Part shown: positions 41,637 through 50,870 of the stretch, piece by piece
Layout: the number at the start of each line of letters is the position of its first letter
Position numbering within the stretch: the first letter of the stretch is position 1
Origin: Grimontia sedimenti
Lineage (GTDB): Bacteria; Pseudomonadota; Gammaproteobacteria; Enterobacterales; Vibrionaceae
Length of the DNA stretch: 64,000 nucleotides
Assembly: GCF_011045095.1 (NCBI RefSeq)
Contig: NZ_JAALDL010000008.1
Span: 1-64,000, forward strand
Direction of reading: 5' to 3'
Position numbers and translations under genes: made by a program
Notes under the pieces: generated by a model
Databases searched by the model: none
Told to the model about the DNA's origin: nothing
Seen by the model: only the letters and a program-made list of their open reading frames with translations

Positions 41637-43283
41637 ATGCCTAAGATCCTTATTATCGGTGGCGTTGCAGGTGGTGCCTCGGCCGCTGCACGAGCACGAC
41701 GCTTAAGTGAAGACGCTGAAATCATCATGTTTGAGCGTGGCCAGTTCGTCTCTTTTGCCAACTGTGGTTTGCCCTATCATATTGGCGGTGACATCAAAGA
41801 TCGCAGCAAACTCCTGCTTCAAACCCCCGAAAGCTTCCTGGCACGATTTAACGTAGACGTGCGTGTCATGAATGAAGTCGTTGCCATAAACCGTGAAGCA
41901 AAGTCAGTCACTGTTCGAAACTTAGTGGATGGCTCAGAGTATCAGGAGAGCTATGACTTTTTGTTGTTAAGTCCGGGTGCCAGCCCTATCGTTCCACCGA
42001 CCACGGGTATCGACAATCCTCTTACGTTTTCACTTCGCAACATTCCTGACATGGATCGCATCATCAATGCTATCCAGAGCAATAAGCCTTCACATGCCAC
42101 TGTGGTGGGTGGCGGATTTATCGGTCTCGAAATGATGGAAGCTTTCCATCAGTTAGGGATTCAAACCGCTTTGATCGAAATGGCGGATCAAGTCATGACG
42201 CCAGTCGATAAAGAAATGGCAGGTTTTGTTCATCAGGAGATCAGAGGGAAAGGTATCGACCTTAGATTGAGCACAGCATTAGAGGCTGTGAATCAGCATG
42301 ACAAAGGACTGACCCTTTCATTCAACAACGGGGAATCACTGGAAACGGGCTTACTGATCATGGCGATTGGTGTAAGACCTGAAACCACGTTGGCGAGAGC
42401 GGCAGGCCTGAAAATCGGCGAGTTAGGTGGTATTTGGGTGAATGACGAGATGCAGACAAGCGACCCTTTTATCTATGCGGTCGGCGATGCGGTTGAAGAA
42501 AAAGATTTCGTCACTGGCAAACAAACCATTGTGCCTTTGGCTGGGCCAGCTAACCGACAAGGGCGCATGGCGGCAGACAACATGCTGGGTGCGAATGAAA
42601 CGTATCAAGGGACACAGGGAACTGCGATTTGTAAAGTGTTTGATCTGGCGGTTGCGTCAACGGGCAAAAATGAAAAGCAGTTGGAGCGTGAAGGCATTAG
42701 CTACGAGAAGGTCTATGTCCACACTGCGAGTCATGCCAGTTATTATCCCGGTGCGGAAGTGGTGTCTCTGAAACTCATGTTTGCGCCAGAGACTGGTAAA
42801 ATTCTCGGTGGTCAGGCTGTGGGTAAAGATGGTGTCGATAAACGAATCGATATTCTTGCTGTCGCGCAACGGGCAGGCATGACGGTTGAACAATTGCAGC
42901 ACGTGGAACTGACTTATGCGCCACCTTACGGCAGCGCCAAAGACGTGATTAATCAGGCTGCATTTGTGGCAACTAACGTCATGAAAGGCGACATAAAAGC
43001 CATGCATTACCACGAGATTGAAACGCTTGGCGATGACCAAGTGTTGCTGGATGTTCGAAATCCGGGTGAGCTCGAAGCAGTTGGTCGTTTTCCAAATGCT
43101 ATCAACATTCCTGTCGATCAGCTCCGTCAACGCTTGGATGAATTGCCGAAAGACAAAGAGATCGTGGTGGCCTGTCAGGTTGGTTTGCGCGGCAATGTTG
43201 CTTATCGCCAGTTGGTGAACAATGGCTTTAAAGCCAAGAACCTGATAGGTGGCTATCGCACCTGGAAAACCGCCTTCTGCTAA
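41637..43283 (+). CDS. CoA-disulfide-reductase-like FAD enzyme with rhodanese domain
   Basis: 548 residues; the ATG at 41637 follows AGGAG. The N-terminal motif 'KILIIGGVAGGASAAARAR' binds FAD, and the redox Cys is C43 in 'FANCGLPYHIGG', as in CoA-disulfide/persulfide reductases. A second dinucleotide motif ('ATVVGGGFIGLEMMEAF') follows. The C-terminal rhodanese domain (about 465-548) has its catalytic Cys at 513 ('VACQVGLRG'). It probably reduces CoA or other low-molecular-weight persulfides. It is divergent from the split YeeE transporter. Confidence 0.93.
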   Translation: MPKILIIGGVAGGASAAARARRLSEDAEIIMFERGQFVSFANCGLPYHIGGDIKDRSKLLLQTPESFLARFNVDVRVMNEVVAINREAKSVTVRNLVDGSEYQESYDFLLLSPGASPIVPPTTGIDNPLTFSLRNIPDMDRIINAIQSNKPSHATVVGGGFIGLEMMEAFHQLGIQTALIEMADQVMTPVDKEMAGFVHQEIRGKGIDLRLSTALEAVNQHDKGLTLSFNNGESLETGLLIMAIGVRPETTLARAAGLKIGELGGIWVNDEMQTSDPFIYAVGDAVEEKDFVTGKQTIVPLAGPANRQGRMAADNMLGANETYQGTQGTAICKVFDLAVASTGKNEKQLEREGISYEKVYVHTASHASYYPGAEVVSLKLMFAPETGKILGGQAVGKDGVDKRIDILAVAQRAGMTVEQLQHVELTYAPPYGSAKDVINQAAFVATNVMKGDIKAMHYHEIETLGDDQVLLDVRNPGELEAVGRFPNAINIPVDQLRQRLDELPKDKEIVVACQVGLRGNVAYRQLVNNGFKAKNLIGGYRTWKTAFC

Positions 43284-43309
43284 ATGAATCCGCTAATCAT
43301 TTCATTGTA

Positions 43310-43333
43310 GGCCAGCCTATCGCTGGCCTTTTT
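43310..43333 (+). terminator. Terminator after the persulfide-reductase-like gene
   Basis: GGCCAGC (43310-43316) pairs with GCTGGCC (43322-43328), loop CTATC, followed by TTTTT. Confidence 0.88.
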
Positions 43334-43411
43334 CCCCGTTGTCCTAAATCCTGACACCTTTGTCAGCAAATTTTGCTCATGATTACTTTAGGTTCGCGCT
43401 CAGGGTGGTTC

Positions 43412-43849
43412 ATGAAAAGTGACAGCTTTTTAGTGTTATGCGTCATATCGATGCTGCTTGCCCCCGCACTTTTGGGCACTTTTGCGAACGCCGCGACACC
43501 TTCGCCGTCAAATGCGCGGGTCTTCTTTATCACTCCACAAGATGGTGAGGTGGTCCCGCAGACCTTTACGGTCAAATTCGGGTTGGAAGGTATGCGGTTG
43601 GCGAAAGCCGGTGAGAAAGTGGCTAACTCAGGGCATCATCATCTTTTGATCAACATTGACTCGCTGGTGGATTTTTCGCTGCCTTTACCAGCAACAAATA
43701 ACATCCTGCATTTTGGTGGTGGGCAAACTGAGACGCAATTGACGCTACCGAAGGGAAAGCACTCGCTGCAATTACTTTTCGGAGACTACCTTCATATTCC
43801 TCATGTTAAACCTATTATTTCCCACAAAATCACCATTATCGTCAGATAA
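43412..43849 (+). CDS. DUF4399 exported protein
   Basis: 145 residues from the ATG at 43412 (an upstream start at 43373 would bury the signal peptide). A signal peptide ends near 'GTFANA'. 'RVFFITPQDGEVVPQTFTVK' and 'GHHHLLINID', then 'LPKGKHSLQLLFGDYLHIPH', are the DUF4399 pattern; its His residues could bind metal. The function is unknown. It converges with the end of the syp locus. Confidence 0.85.
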   Translation: MKSDSFLVLCVISMLLAPALLGTFANAATPSPSNARVFFITPQDGEVVPQTFTVKFGLEGMRLAKAGEKVANSGHHHLLINIDSLVDFSLPLPATNNILHFGGGQTETQLTLPKGKHSLQLLFGDYLHIPHVKPIISHKITIIVR

Positions 43850-43887
43850 AAAAGCGCAGACTCCGGTGGTGGAATAGGAGCCTGCGC
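43848..43887 (-). terminator. Terminator of the syp-type locus
   Basis: GCGCAGACTCC (43854-43864) pairs, with one mismatch, with GGAGCCTGCGC (43877-43887). On the minus strand the stem is followed by a T run (A run at 43848-43853), so it ends the long minus-strand polysaccharide locus. Confidence 0.82.
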
Positions 43888-43920
43888 AAGGGTGCAGTGG
43901 ATAGAGAGATTGGGTTCGGT

Positions 43921-44577
43921 TTACTGGCCGCGGCCGCACACCATCACAACCAAAGTGCGGAAGATGATGTAACAGTCCATTCTCAACCAACTCATTGGTG
44001 AAGACAGTGACAGTGCGTAAGAGTGGTCAAAGCCGACTTTTGAACGTACATCTTCAATGCAGGTGTCATAGCCTTGGTTAACCTGAGCAAGACCGGTGAT
44101 GCCTGGCGTCACACCGTAAGTGCGGTCGGCAAAGTAAGGAATAGCAGTTTCCAATTTTTGGTAGAAACCTGGGCGTTCTGGACGAGGGCCAATCAGTGCC
44201 ATATCACCGGCCAGCACATTCAGAAACTGTGGCAGTTCATCCAGACGGGTTTTGCGCAGGAAACGGCCTACGCGGGTCACGCGAGGGTCTTCTTTGGCTG
44301 CCCAAGCCGCGCCGCCAGCTTCTGCGTCAGTGCGCATGGTGCGGAACTTGATCATGTTAAAAATCAGGCTGCGGTCTGGCAGTGAACGACCAATGCGCAT
44401 CTGGCTGAAAAACACTGGGCCTGGGCTGTCGAGTTTGATAGCAAGCGCAATCAAAGGAAACAGCGGCAGTGTGAGTGCCAGTCCGATAAGAGAGCAGAAA
44501 ATGTCCATCGAGCGCTTTGCTTTTGCAGTGATGGGGTTGATGTCCATTTGCGCGTTGAGATTCATGTTCAGGTTCAT
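43921..44577 (-). CDS. sypR: SypR-like polyprenyl-phosphate sugar transferase
   Basis: 218 residues from the ATG at 44577. It is a short bacterial sugar transferase (no N-terminal multi-helix extension) with one membrane helix ('CSLIGLALTLPLFPLIALAI'), then 'MIKFRTM', 'RLDELPQFLNVLAGDMALIG' and 'PRPERPGF'. It should attach the first sugar phosphate to undecaprenyl phosphate at the inner membrane. It is the last gene of the locus, as sypR is in the syp cluster. Confidence 0.85.
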   Translation of the reverse strand: MNLNMNLNAQMDINPITAKAKRSMDIFCSLIGLALTLPLFPLIALAIKLDSPGPVFFSQMRIGRSLPDRSLIFNMIKFRTMRTDAEAGGAAWAAKEDPRVTRVGRFLRKTRLDELPQFLNVLAGDMALIGPRPERPGFYQKLETAIPYFADRTYGVTPGITGLAQVNQGYDTCIEDVRSKVGFDHSYALSLSSPMSWLRMDCYIIFRTLVVMVCGRGQ

Positions 44578-44599
44578 GATGATCGTCCTCTTCCTAAAT

Positions 44600-45778
44600 T
44601 CATTTGCCAGACGTGACACGCTGCCAACGTCCTTTTTCTAATCCAATGATGTAGCGCAGAGTACCAATCAGGTTTGCCGTGTGGCCGGCAACCAGGTAGT
44701 TCAGCGCCTTACTAATTCTGTTTTTTGGCTGACAGCCGATCAGCTGACATATCGCCACAATGCTGTAAATACTGAGTTGTCCTGCCGCTGCAACCATGAA
44801 GAAGGGATTGGTCTGGGCAAGGTAGATGCTGCCTGCCAACGCAGTCAGCATCAGAAACGGCATCAGCACGCGTAACGCTTTACCAGATGCAAAGGTGAAT
44901 GCGACACCGCGGTGGCTGGGGTGCAAACATTCTGCGAGGCGGATAAGCTGCTGACAATTACCCGCACCAATGCGCAGACGGCGGCGGAAATCCTGTGCGT
45001 GGTTGGAGGCTTCCAGCTCCACAGCCTGAATATCTTCCAGCACCACTGCGCGGTAACCTTGCGCCACGATGGACATTGGCAGGATGAAATCATCATTGAT
45101 TGTGTCCAGCGCCAACGGCTTGAATAATTCACGGCGGATAAAGTACAGCGCACCATGAGCACCCAATGCCGAGCCGAGTTGTGCTTCGTTGCGTTGGATT
45201 TTGTTTTGATAGTGCCAATATTGCTGTTCTTCTTCGCAAGGGTTCAGGAAACAGTAACGACTGTTCACTACGCCAACTTCTTTGCACTGAAAGCGTTTGG
45301 CCGCCAGACGCAATGCGTCGTAAGAAATCAGGGCTGAAATATCGCTCATCGCTACCAGATCGGTATGAATGGTCGCCATGGCTTTGTTGAGCACAGTCAC
45401 CTTGCCGTGATTGTCGATGTACTCAAGCACGCGAAGGTTCAGGTGCTGGCAAAGCGGCTCTCTAATAGTGTTGCGGGCAACTTCTGCTGTGTTATCGGTG
45501 CAGCCGTCACATGCCAGAACGATTTCCAGTTTTTCTGCGGGATAGTCCAGCATGGCCAGATTTCGGATTTTCTCTGCGATCCATTGTGCCTCGTTGTATG
45601 CAGGCAGCAGCACGCAGATGGTTGGCAGTGCTTTTTCATCCGCCGTGGTTGCTGGCTCTGAGGCTGCGTTAGTGGTAAATCGCACCAACAGTTTAAGCAG
45701 CAGCGGGTAGCCAATATGGTGATAAATCACCAGCAAGATACTCGCCGTAGTGAGCCAAAAAATCAGTTCATACGCCAT
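44600..45778 (-). CDS. sypQ: SypQ-like membrane glycosyltransferase (GT2)
   Basis: 392 residues from the ATG at 45778, which overlaps the previous gene by 11 bp and has GGAGGG upstream. An N-terminal helix, a GT2 domain (about 45-290; 'PTICVLLPAYNEAQWIAEKI', 'IVLACDGCTDNT', 'FRRRLRIGAGNCQQL' with a QxxRW-like position) and C-terminal helices resemble PgaC-type enzymes. Position matches sypQ. Confidence 0.82.
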   Translation of the reverse strand: MAYELIFWLTTASILLVIYHHIGYPLLLKLLVRFTTNAASEPATTADEKALPTICVLLPAYNEAQWIAEKIRNLAMLDYPAEKLEIVLACDGCTDNTAEVARNTIREPLCQHLNLRVLEYIDNHGKVTVLNKAMATIHTDLVAMSDISALISYDALRLAAKRFQCKEVGVVNSRYCFLNPCEEEQQYWHYQNKIQRNEAQLGSALGAHGALYFIRRELFKPLALDTINDDFILPMSIVAQGYRAVVLEDIQAVELEASNHAQDFRRRLRIGAGNCQQLIRLAECLHPSHRGVAFTFASGKALRVLMPFLMLTALAGSIYLAQTNPFFMVAAAGQLSIYSIVAICQLIGCQPKNRISKALNYLVAGHTANLIGTLRYIIGLEKGRWQRVTSGK

Positions 45779-46850
45779 AGCTAAGACCCTCCGCCAAAGA
45801 ATCGTAGGCTTTTGCCATGTTTCGGACATCGGCATGGCACATCACGAAATCTCGTGGGTTTTGAGTGCGGTTCTCATACAGGAATGGCAGGATTTTCTCC
45901 GCCATGTCTGCAGAATCCCCCGCTTTCAACAGTAAACCTGTTTTCGGACATAACGTTTCGACAGCACCACCCACATCGGTAACTGCAGTCGGAATGCCGC
46001 AAGATTGTGCTTCAAGGGGGGCCAGTGGAAAGCCTTCGTTGAACGAGGGTAAGCAGAAAAGATCCAGTGATTGGTAGAAGGTTGGCATGCTCTCGACATG
46101 GCCAAGGAAATGAACGCGATGGTCAATCGCCAAACGTTCAGCCTGATCTTTCAGCGCGCTTTCCAGTGAGCCGGAGCCCGCAATGGCCAGATGATAGTGA
46201 GCAGGCAAATCGGCCATCGCTTCAATAAGCACGCCGTGGCCTTTCACTTCTTCGAGACGGCCACTGGCACCAATCAGCTTGACACCAGAAGGCAGATTCA
46301 ATGCCTTGCGTGCTTTGAATTTGTCACCCGGAATGAATCGGGAAGTATCGATACCGTTCTTGATGACCTTCAACTGGTGAATGCCGGGTAAATCCATCAT
46401 GCCCTGCGCCACGATGTCGGCATCTGCGACTTCGACAGGTTTGGCAATCAAGGAAACGATACGGTGCAGGAGGCGATGGCTTTTTTCACTGTAGTGCCAA
46501 GCGTCGTGCTCGGTGTGCATGTGAGCCATGCCATTAAGGCGAGATGCCAAACCACCGTAAAAGAAGGGACCGATATGGTGGGTATGAACCACATCTGCTT
46601 TCAACTCACGGAGAACTCGTTTCAACTGCTTTACCAGGTCCAAAGACAGGCCTGGTTGCTTGTTGAGGAAAATGAGCTGGTCTTTATGCGCCTCGAGACG
46701 AGGCCACGCTGCAATCGCAGTTTCCAGATCACCTTCCAGACTCACAATCTTCATGTTGTTGCGGAACGTGGAGAAGTTCATCAGCTCGAGCGCCATGACT
46801 TCGAGTCCACCGGGTCTGAGATGTTGTACTACCTGCACTATGGTCTTCAT
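45768..46850 (-). CDS. sypP: SypP-like glycosyltransferase (GT4)
   Basis: 360 residues from the ATG at 46850. GT-B fold: N-terminal 'QVVQHLRPGGLEVMALELM', linker 'KLIGASGRLEEVKGHGVLIE' and C-terminal 'FCLPSFNEGFPLAPLEAQSC' (E-x7-E motif). It adds a sugar during repeat-unit synthesis. A sigma-54 promoter and an enhancer palindrome lie directly upstream, as for sypP in Vibrio fischeri. Confidence 0.83.
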   Translation of the reverse strand: MKTIVQVVQHLRPGGLEVMALELMNFSTFRNNMKIVSLEGDLETAIAAWPRLEAHKDQLIFLNKQPGLSLDLVKQLKRVLRELKADVVHTHHIGPFFYGGLASRLNGMAHMHTEHDAWHYSEKSHRLLHRIVSLIAKPVEVADADIVAQGMMDLPGIHQLKVIKNGIDTSRFIPGDKFKARKALNLPSGVKLIGASGRLEEVKGHGVLIEAMADLPAHYHLAIAGSGSLESALKDQAERLAIDHRVHFLGHVESMPTFYQSLDLFCLPSFNEGFPLAPLEAQSCGIPTAVTDVGGAVETLCPKTGLLLKAGDSADMAEKILPFLYENRTQNPRDFVMCHADVRNMAKAYDSLAEGLSYGV

Positions 46851-46904
46851 GGTTTTCCCCAATTCGATTCAATCTTTAGGAACCTTGTTGATGAAGACCT
46901 TAGT

Positions 46905-46919
46905 GCATAGGGTGTGCCA
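46905..46919 (-). promoter_or_regulatory. Sigma-54 promoter for sypP-Q-R
   Basis: On the minus strand the sequence reads TTGGCACACCCTATGCA: -24 GG at 46918-46917 and -12 GC at 46906-46905 with exactly 10 bp between. The -24 box is a perfect TTGGCAC. It ends 55 bp before the sypP ATG. Confidence 0.85.
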
Positions 46920-46990
46920 ATTCGTGTGAGGTATTTAACTCAATGAAATAGTGAAGAATTGTAAAATGGGATTTGGCCGGAGAGTTGAAT

Positions 46991-47005
46991 TTCTCATTCT
47001 GAGAA
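46991..47005. promoter_or_regulatory. Candidate SypG enhancer site (perfect palindrome)
   Basis: TTCTCATTCTGAGAA is a perfect 6-3-6 palindrome centred 80 bp upstream of the -24 GG of the sypP promoter. Similar TTCTCA-N3-TGA sequences occur at the same relative place before three other promoters in this locus. Confidence 0.75.
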
Positions 47006-47017
47006 TCGCCATGACAG

Positions 47018-49378
47018 TCATCGGGCGAGTCCCATGATTTTTTCACGCCAGTTTTCCATCGTGCGGGAATTTACCTTTTCCATCTGCTCCCAACGGTCTG
47101 GGATGTCATTTTTTATCGTCGCCAGAAGCTGACGTGCATTGGGATCGCTTTGGGCTTGTTGCTCCAGCCATAACAACCAGCGGTAATCAACAATGCCGTT
47201 CATCATATCATACAGATCGTTGTGGATATCAGGCTCTTCCGGACAAGGATTGACGGAAGGGTAGAGCATCTGCACATCAAACTCCCGCCCATCGGTGGGG
47301 TCGAAAGGGTCTGCGGTGGGCATACGTCCGTGCCATTTCAAGAAGCCATCTGCGCCGGTTCGCCACAGATAGTAGCCGGACGCTGCGCGAGCGTTAGAGA
47401 GGTTATAGAGCCATACTTCGCGGTCGTCTTTCTGCGTCTCTTTGACCTGATCCGCATCAATGCCAAAACCATCGTTCACCAAGACCAAGTCGAACATGGG
47501 AAGGTAGGTTTTATCATGATCACTGTTCAGGTGCCCAGCGAGCTTGGCGTCCGGGGCGAGCATGCTAAAGCTTCGGTGCATTTCCTTAAACAGATCAACA
47601 TTGCCGGGATTGCTTGGTTCATCAGCAATCGACCAATAGGGTGTTGGCTGCAAGCGCTGTTTATAACGGGCTTCGATGTCTGCCACAACATTGGCAGCAT
47701 TGCCTGTGCCTATAGACTGGCTCAGCCGTTTAGCCGGGGCGTAAGCCATCACGGAGCTAAAGCCCAGCACATTCAGGTTATCGGAAAGGTTATCGAATTC
47801 CTTTTGTGTTTCCTGATTGTGGGGTGTGGAATAAGGCGGAGAGATACCGGTTAGCCCGATTTTTCTCAGGAACTTCAAATCGCAGATCATTGCCATGTCG
47901 CCAATGGGTGCCAGATCTTTGAACCAACCAAACTGCACCTGTTTTTCAAGGTAAATCCCGACGGGTTTGGTCAACGGCGGTAAGGCAACATCCAGAACAG
48001 AAACGGTGAACGGTGCTTTAAGGACTTTGCCCTGCATCATCACCTGTACTTCGCCGCGATAGTCACCGGGCGGCTGGTTGTCTGGTACATCAACTCTCAC
48101 CATTAGCCGCCTTGGCAGCGCAACGCCTTGGTTTTCTGGCATCAACCCATGCCGGAGGTAATCATCGTTGGGTGCCAGTAAGGTTGATGAAAGGTGGGTG
48201 CGGGTCAGTTGCCATTGGCTCCAGTGCCAACTGGCCGACAAAGTTTGCTGTTCTTGGCTGGGTTGTCTCAGCAACACCATGGGAGCGCCGGGCAGGTTAC
48301 CTTGTTCAAACGCCATGGTAAATAACACGGGTGTACCGGGAGCAGCACTGATTGTTTCTTTTTGAACCTGTAACCTCGGCTGTCCAGTTGGCCACTTTTT
48401 CCATGCCGCTACCGGCCAGTTTCTGTCCCACCAGAGTTTGCGTTGGCGGGTCAGCATATCCAAAATCAGCGGGTTATCCGCAGGTGTTGCCAGCACACCG
48501 CTGACAAACTGTGCATCTGGGCTGTCGCCTTTGAGGGTGATCTTCACCGGATTGCCGTTACTGCTGGCACTGAAAGTGACGCGGTCACTTTTCCTTGCGC
48601 CAAAATGATCCCAACTGCTGCTTTCCGGTGAGACGGTCACGTCGCGAAGACCGAGGTAGACATTTTCAATCCAATCCTTTGGAGAAAGACGTTGTCGGTA
48701 AACGGTTTTTCCATCCACTTGAATTTGGCGTTCCAGTGGGTGGGGGAGAAATTCCCATTCCCCTGCGTCGCGAAGCCAAAGGGTGATTTGCCATTCACCG
48801 GCAGGTAGTGGCAGTGTGAGGTTATCAATGCCACGGATGCCATCAAACGTTAGGGCGTCGGCAGCCTGCATGCGGGTACTTCTGTCCAGCGCATGAACTG
48901 AACGTCCGGTGACCAGCGGCGAACCGGGTGACAAAGGCTGAAACCCAGGCCAAATCGCGCTTCCTTCAGGGCCCAAATCCCACGCAAAGATATTTTTGCC
49001 AAGCGGTTTGGGGGTCACTGCCTTGATGCTGGTCAGCGCGAAACCGCGTTCTGCACGTCCGGTAAAAACGATGATTTGCTCAAGACTTTGCAGATCTAAT
49101 CGTCTGCCTGCCGGGGTGCGCAAGCTGGCAAAAGGGACTTCCAGATTAAATTCACCGGGTGGGATGACCCGCTCGATGTTGGCGCGATCGGCATAACCCG
49201 GGTTTTTGGTGTCGTCGGCACGGATGACGGCGATGGCGTCGGTTTTCGAAAGGTTATTACCCGAAATCACCAGCATGCTCGTTTCCGAGATGTCTTGCAG
49301 CTCCGTGCTGTCGAGACGGAGATTAGCCATTACCAACGAAGGATAAAGTAACAGCAAGGTGAGAATCCATGATTTCAT
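47018..49378 (-). CDS. DUF4091-domain exported protein, glycoside-hydrolase-like
   Basis: 786 residues from the ATG at 49378 (GGAG upstream, 14 bp after the sypO stop). A signal peptide ('WILTLLLLYPSLVMA') is followed by beta-rich N-terminal domains and a C-terminal part with a barrel-like region and DUF4091 features ('PTPYWSIADEPSNPGNVDLF', 'LYNLSNARAASGYYLWRTG'). The acidic pair in 'IADEPSNP' could be catalytic. It is probably periplasmic or secreted and may trim or modify the polysaccharide. It is not part of the standard syp order and sits between sypO and sypP. Confidence 0.75.
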   Translation of the reverse strand: MKSWILTLLLLYPSLVMANLRLDSTELQDISETSMLVISGNNLSKTDAIAVIRADDTKNPGYADRANIERVIPPGEFNLEVPFASLRTPAGRRLDLQSLEQIIVFTGRAERGFALTSIKAVTPKPLGKNIFAWDLGPEGSAIWPGFQPLSPGSPLVTGRSVHALDRSTRMQAADALTFDGIRGIDNLTLPLPAGEWQITLWLRDAGEWEFLPHPLERQIQVDGKTVYRQRLSPKDWIENVYLGLRDVTVSPESSSWDHFGARKSDRVTFSASSNGNPVKITLKGDSPDAQFVSGVLATPADNPLILDMLTRQRKLWWDRNWPVAAWKKWPTGQPRLQVQKETISAAPGTPVLFTMAFEQGNLPGAPMVLLRQPSQEQQTLSASWHWSQWQLTRTHLSSTLLAPNDDYLRHGLMPENQGVALPRRLMVRVDVPDNQPPGDYRGEVQVMMQGKVLKAPFTVSVLDVALPPLTKPVGIYLEKQVQFGWFKDLAPIGDMAMICDLKFLRKIGLTGISPPYSTPHNQETQKEFDNLSDNLNVLGFSSVMAYAPAKRLSQSIGTGNAANVVADIEARYKQRLQPTPYWSIADEPSNPGNVDLFKEMHRSFSMLAPDAKLAGHLNSDHDKTYLPMFDLVLVNDGFGIDADQVKETQKDDREVWLYNLSNARAASGYYLWRTGADGFLKWHGRMPTADPFDPTDGREFDVQMLYPSVNPCPEEPDIHNDLYDMMNGIVDYRWLLWLEQQAQSDPNARQLLATIKNDIPDRWEQMEKVNSRTMENWREKIMGLAR

Positions 49379-49391
49379 CTTTGTCACTCCA

Positions 49392-50870
49392 TTATTTGGC
49401 TTCGATAACATTGCCGTCTTTGGGTGAAGGCAGCGCAGGGTGTTCCTGCTTCACGAAAGGAATGCGCGTGAGTACCGGCGCACCTGTGATGGTTTCCAGT
49501 GTATGTATACGGCGAATGGTGGTGTCCGTCAGTTCCATGATGACGGCAAGCCCACAGCCAAGGAATACGCCGCCCACCATGCCAGCGATGGCAAACACAA
49601 TGATGGGGAGATTGCTTGGTGTGCTCGGTGAGTAGGGGCGGTCGATAATTTTGATCCGTTTATCTTGTTCGAACACACCGAGAGAGCTGGTTAAACGTGC
49701 TTTTTCCTGGCGTTCCAGCAACTCTTCAAACAACATACGTTTCACCTGCAGGTCACGCTCGAGCTTGCGGATTTGCTGCTCTTTCTCGCCGGACATATTG
49801 GTCTTTTCTTCCAGCTGGGTGATCATTTTCCGCAAGCTGGCTGTTTCTTCTTCCAGCGTTTCGACTTTGCTTCTTGCAGCCTGAAGGCTTTCTAGCTGGG
49901 AGATAAGCAGGGGTTGGGATTCACTGTCACCATTCATACGTGCGCTGCTGGCGATATCCCAGAGCTGCGCGGTATCAATGGTCTCGCGGGTTGATTCAAC
50001 CAGTTGGGCGCGTTGTTCTTCGAGGCGGCGCAGGTTCCTGAGCGCCGCCTGAACCAGACTGTGTTGGTCGGTGTAGCGAGCTTTCAGCAATGCCAGTTCA
50101 CTGCGAATTTTCACAATCTGATCTTCAATACTACCTATGACTGGGTTGGTGCTGGAAAGCTGTTGGTCAAGGCCACCGAGGCTCTTCTGTGCACCGGCCA
50201 TTTCGGCTTCCTTTTCGGAAAGGCGCTGCTTGAGCTGTTCGATACGGGCATAGTTTGCGACTTGGAGTTCCGGCAGACCATCAGCATGCTTGCTGCGAAA
50301 ATCAGCCAACGCCGCTTCTGCATGATCCAGTTCTTCGCGACGTTTATTGATGTGTTCTGAAAGGAAGAAGCTGGAGTCTTTCATGGAGGAACGTTCCGGT
50401 GCTAAGAGTTCTTCCACCACATAATCGCTTACGGTTTCCAGCGTTTCTTTCATACCTTCTGGGTCGTTAGAGCGGTAATCAATTCTGATCACGTCTTTAC
50501 CAATGGTGACCATATTCAGCCCATTGGAAAGCTGGGCGATAACCTGATCGAGCTTCTGGGGAGAATCGTCTTCCTTTACGTAGCCACGTTCTACGGCAAC
50601 CTTCCCTAAAATATGTCGGCTGTGCAGCAAGGTTTGTAGTCCGCTAAAACGCTCTTTCATCTGAGCGGATATCGCCAGATCTTCCAGAAAGGGATTCATC
50701 TTAGAGGTTTCCTGGATCAGCATGCTGGTGTGCGAAATATACTGCTTTGGGCTCAGCAGGCCGATGGCAATCCCCATCAAAGGAAAAATGAGTATCGGCA
50801 TCATAACCACATAGCGACGACGCCAAGCGCCATCGAGCAGGATCAGGAATTTGTAGGTCAAGGAGTTCAT
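49392..50870 (-). CDS. sypO: SypO-like Wzz chain-length/polysaccharide co-polymerase
   Basis: 492 residues. Two membrane helices ('MPILIFPLMGIAIGLL' near the N-terminus and 'LPIIVFAIAGMVGGVFLG' near the C-terminus) flank a long periplasmic coiled-coil region rich in Glu, Leu and Arg. The Pro-rich entry to helix two ('RPYSPSTPSNLPII') is typical of Wzz/GumC proteins. No kinase domain is attached. Position matches sypO. Confidence 0.86.
   Translation of the reverse strand: MNSLTYKFLILLDGAWRRRYVVMMPILIFPLMGIAIGLLSPKQYISHTSMLIQETSKMNPFLEDLAISAQMKERFSGLQTLLHSRHILGKVAVERGYVKEDDSPQKLDQVIAQLSNGLNMVTIGKDVIRIDYRSNDPEGMKETLETVSDYVVEELLAPERSSMKDSSFFLSEHINKRREELDHAEAALADFRSKHADGLPELQVANYARIEQLKQRLSEKEAEMAGAQKSLGGLDQQLSSTNPVIGSIEDQIVKIRSELALLKARYTDQHSLVQAALRNLRRLEEQRAQLVESTRETIDTAQLWDIASSARMNGDSESQPLLISQLESLQAARSKVETLEEETASLRKMITQLEEKTNMSGEKEQQIRKLERDLQVKRMLFEELLERQEKARLTSSLGVFEQDKRIKIIDRPYSPSTPSNLPIIVFAIAGMVGGVFLGCGLAVIMELTDTTIRRIHTLETITGAPVLTRIPFVKQEHPALPSPKDGNVIEAK

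Noticed and set aside
43373-43411. An upstream start for the DUF4399 gene at 43373
   Set aside because: It would add 13 residues in front of a clear signal peptide; the ATG at 43412 fits better.
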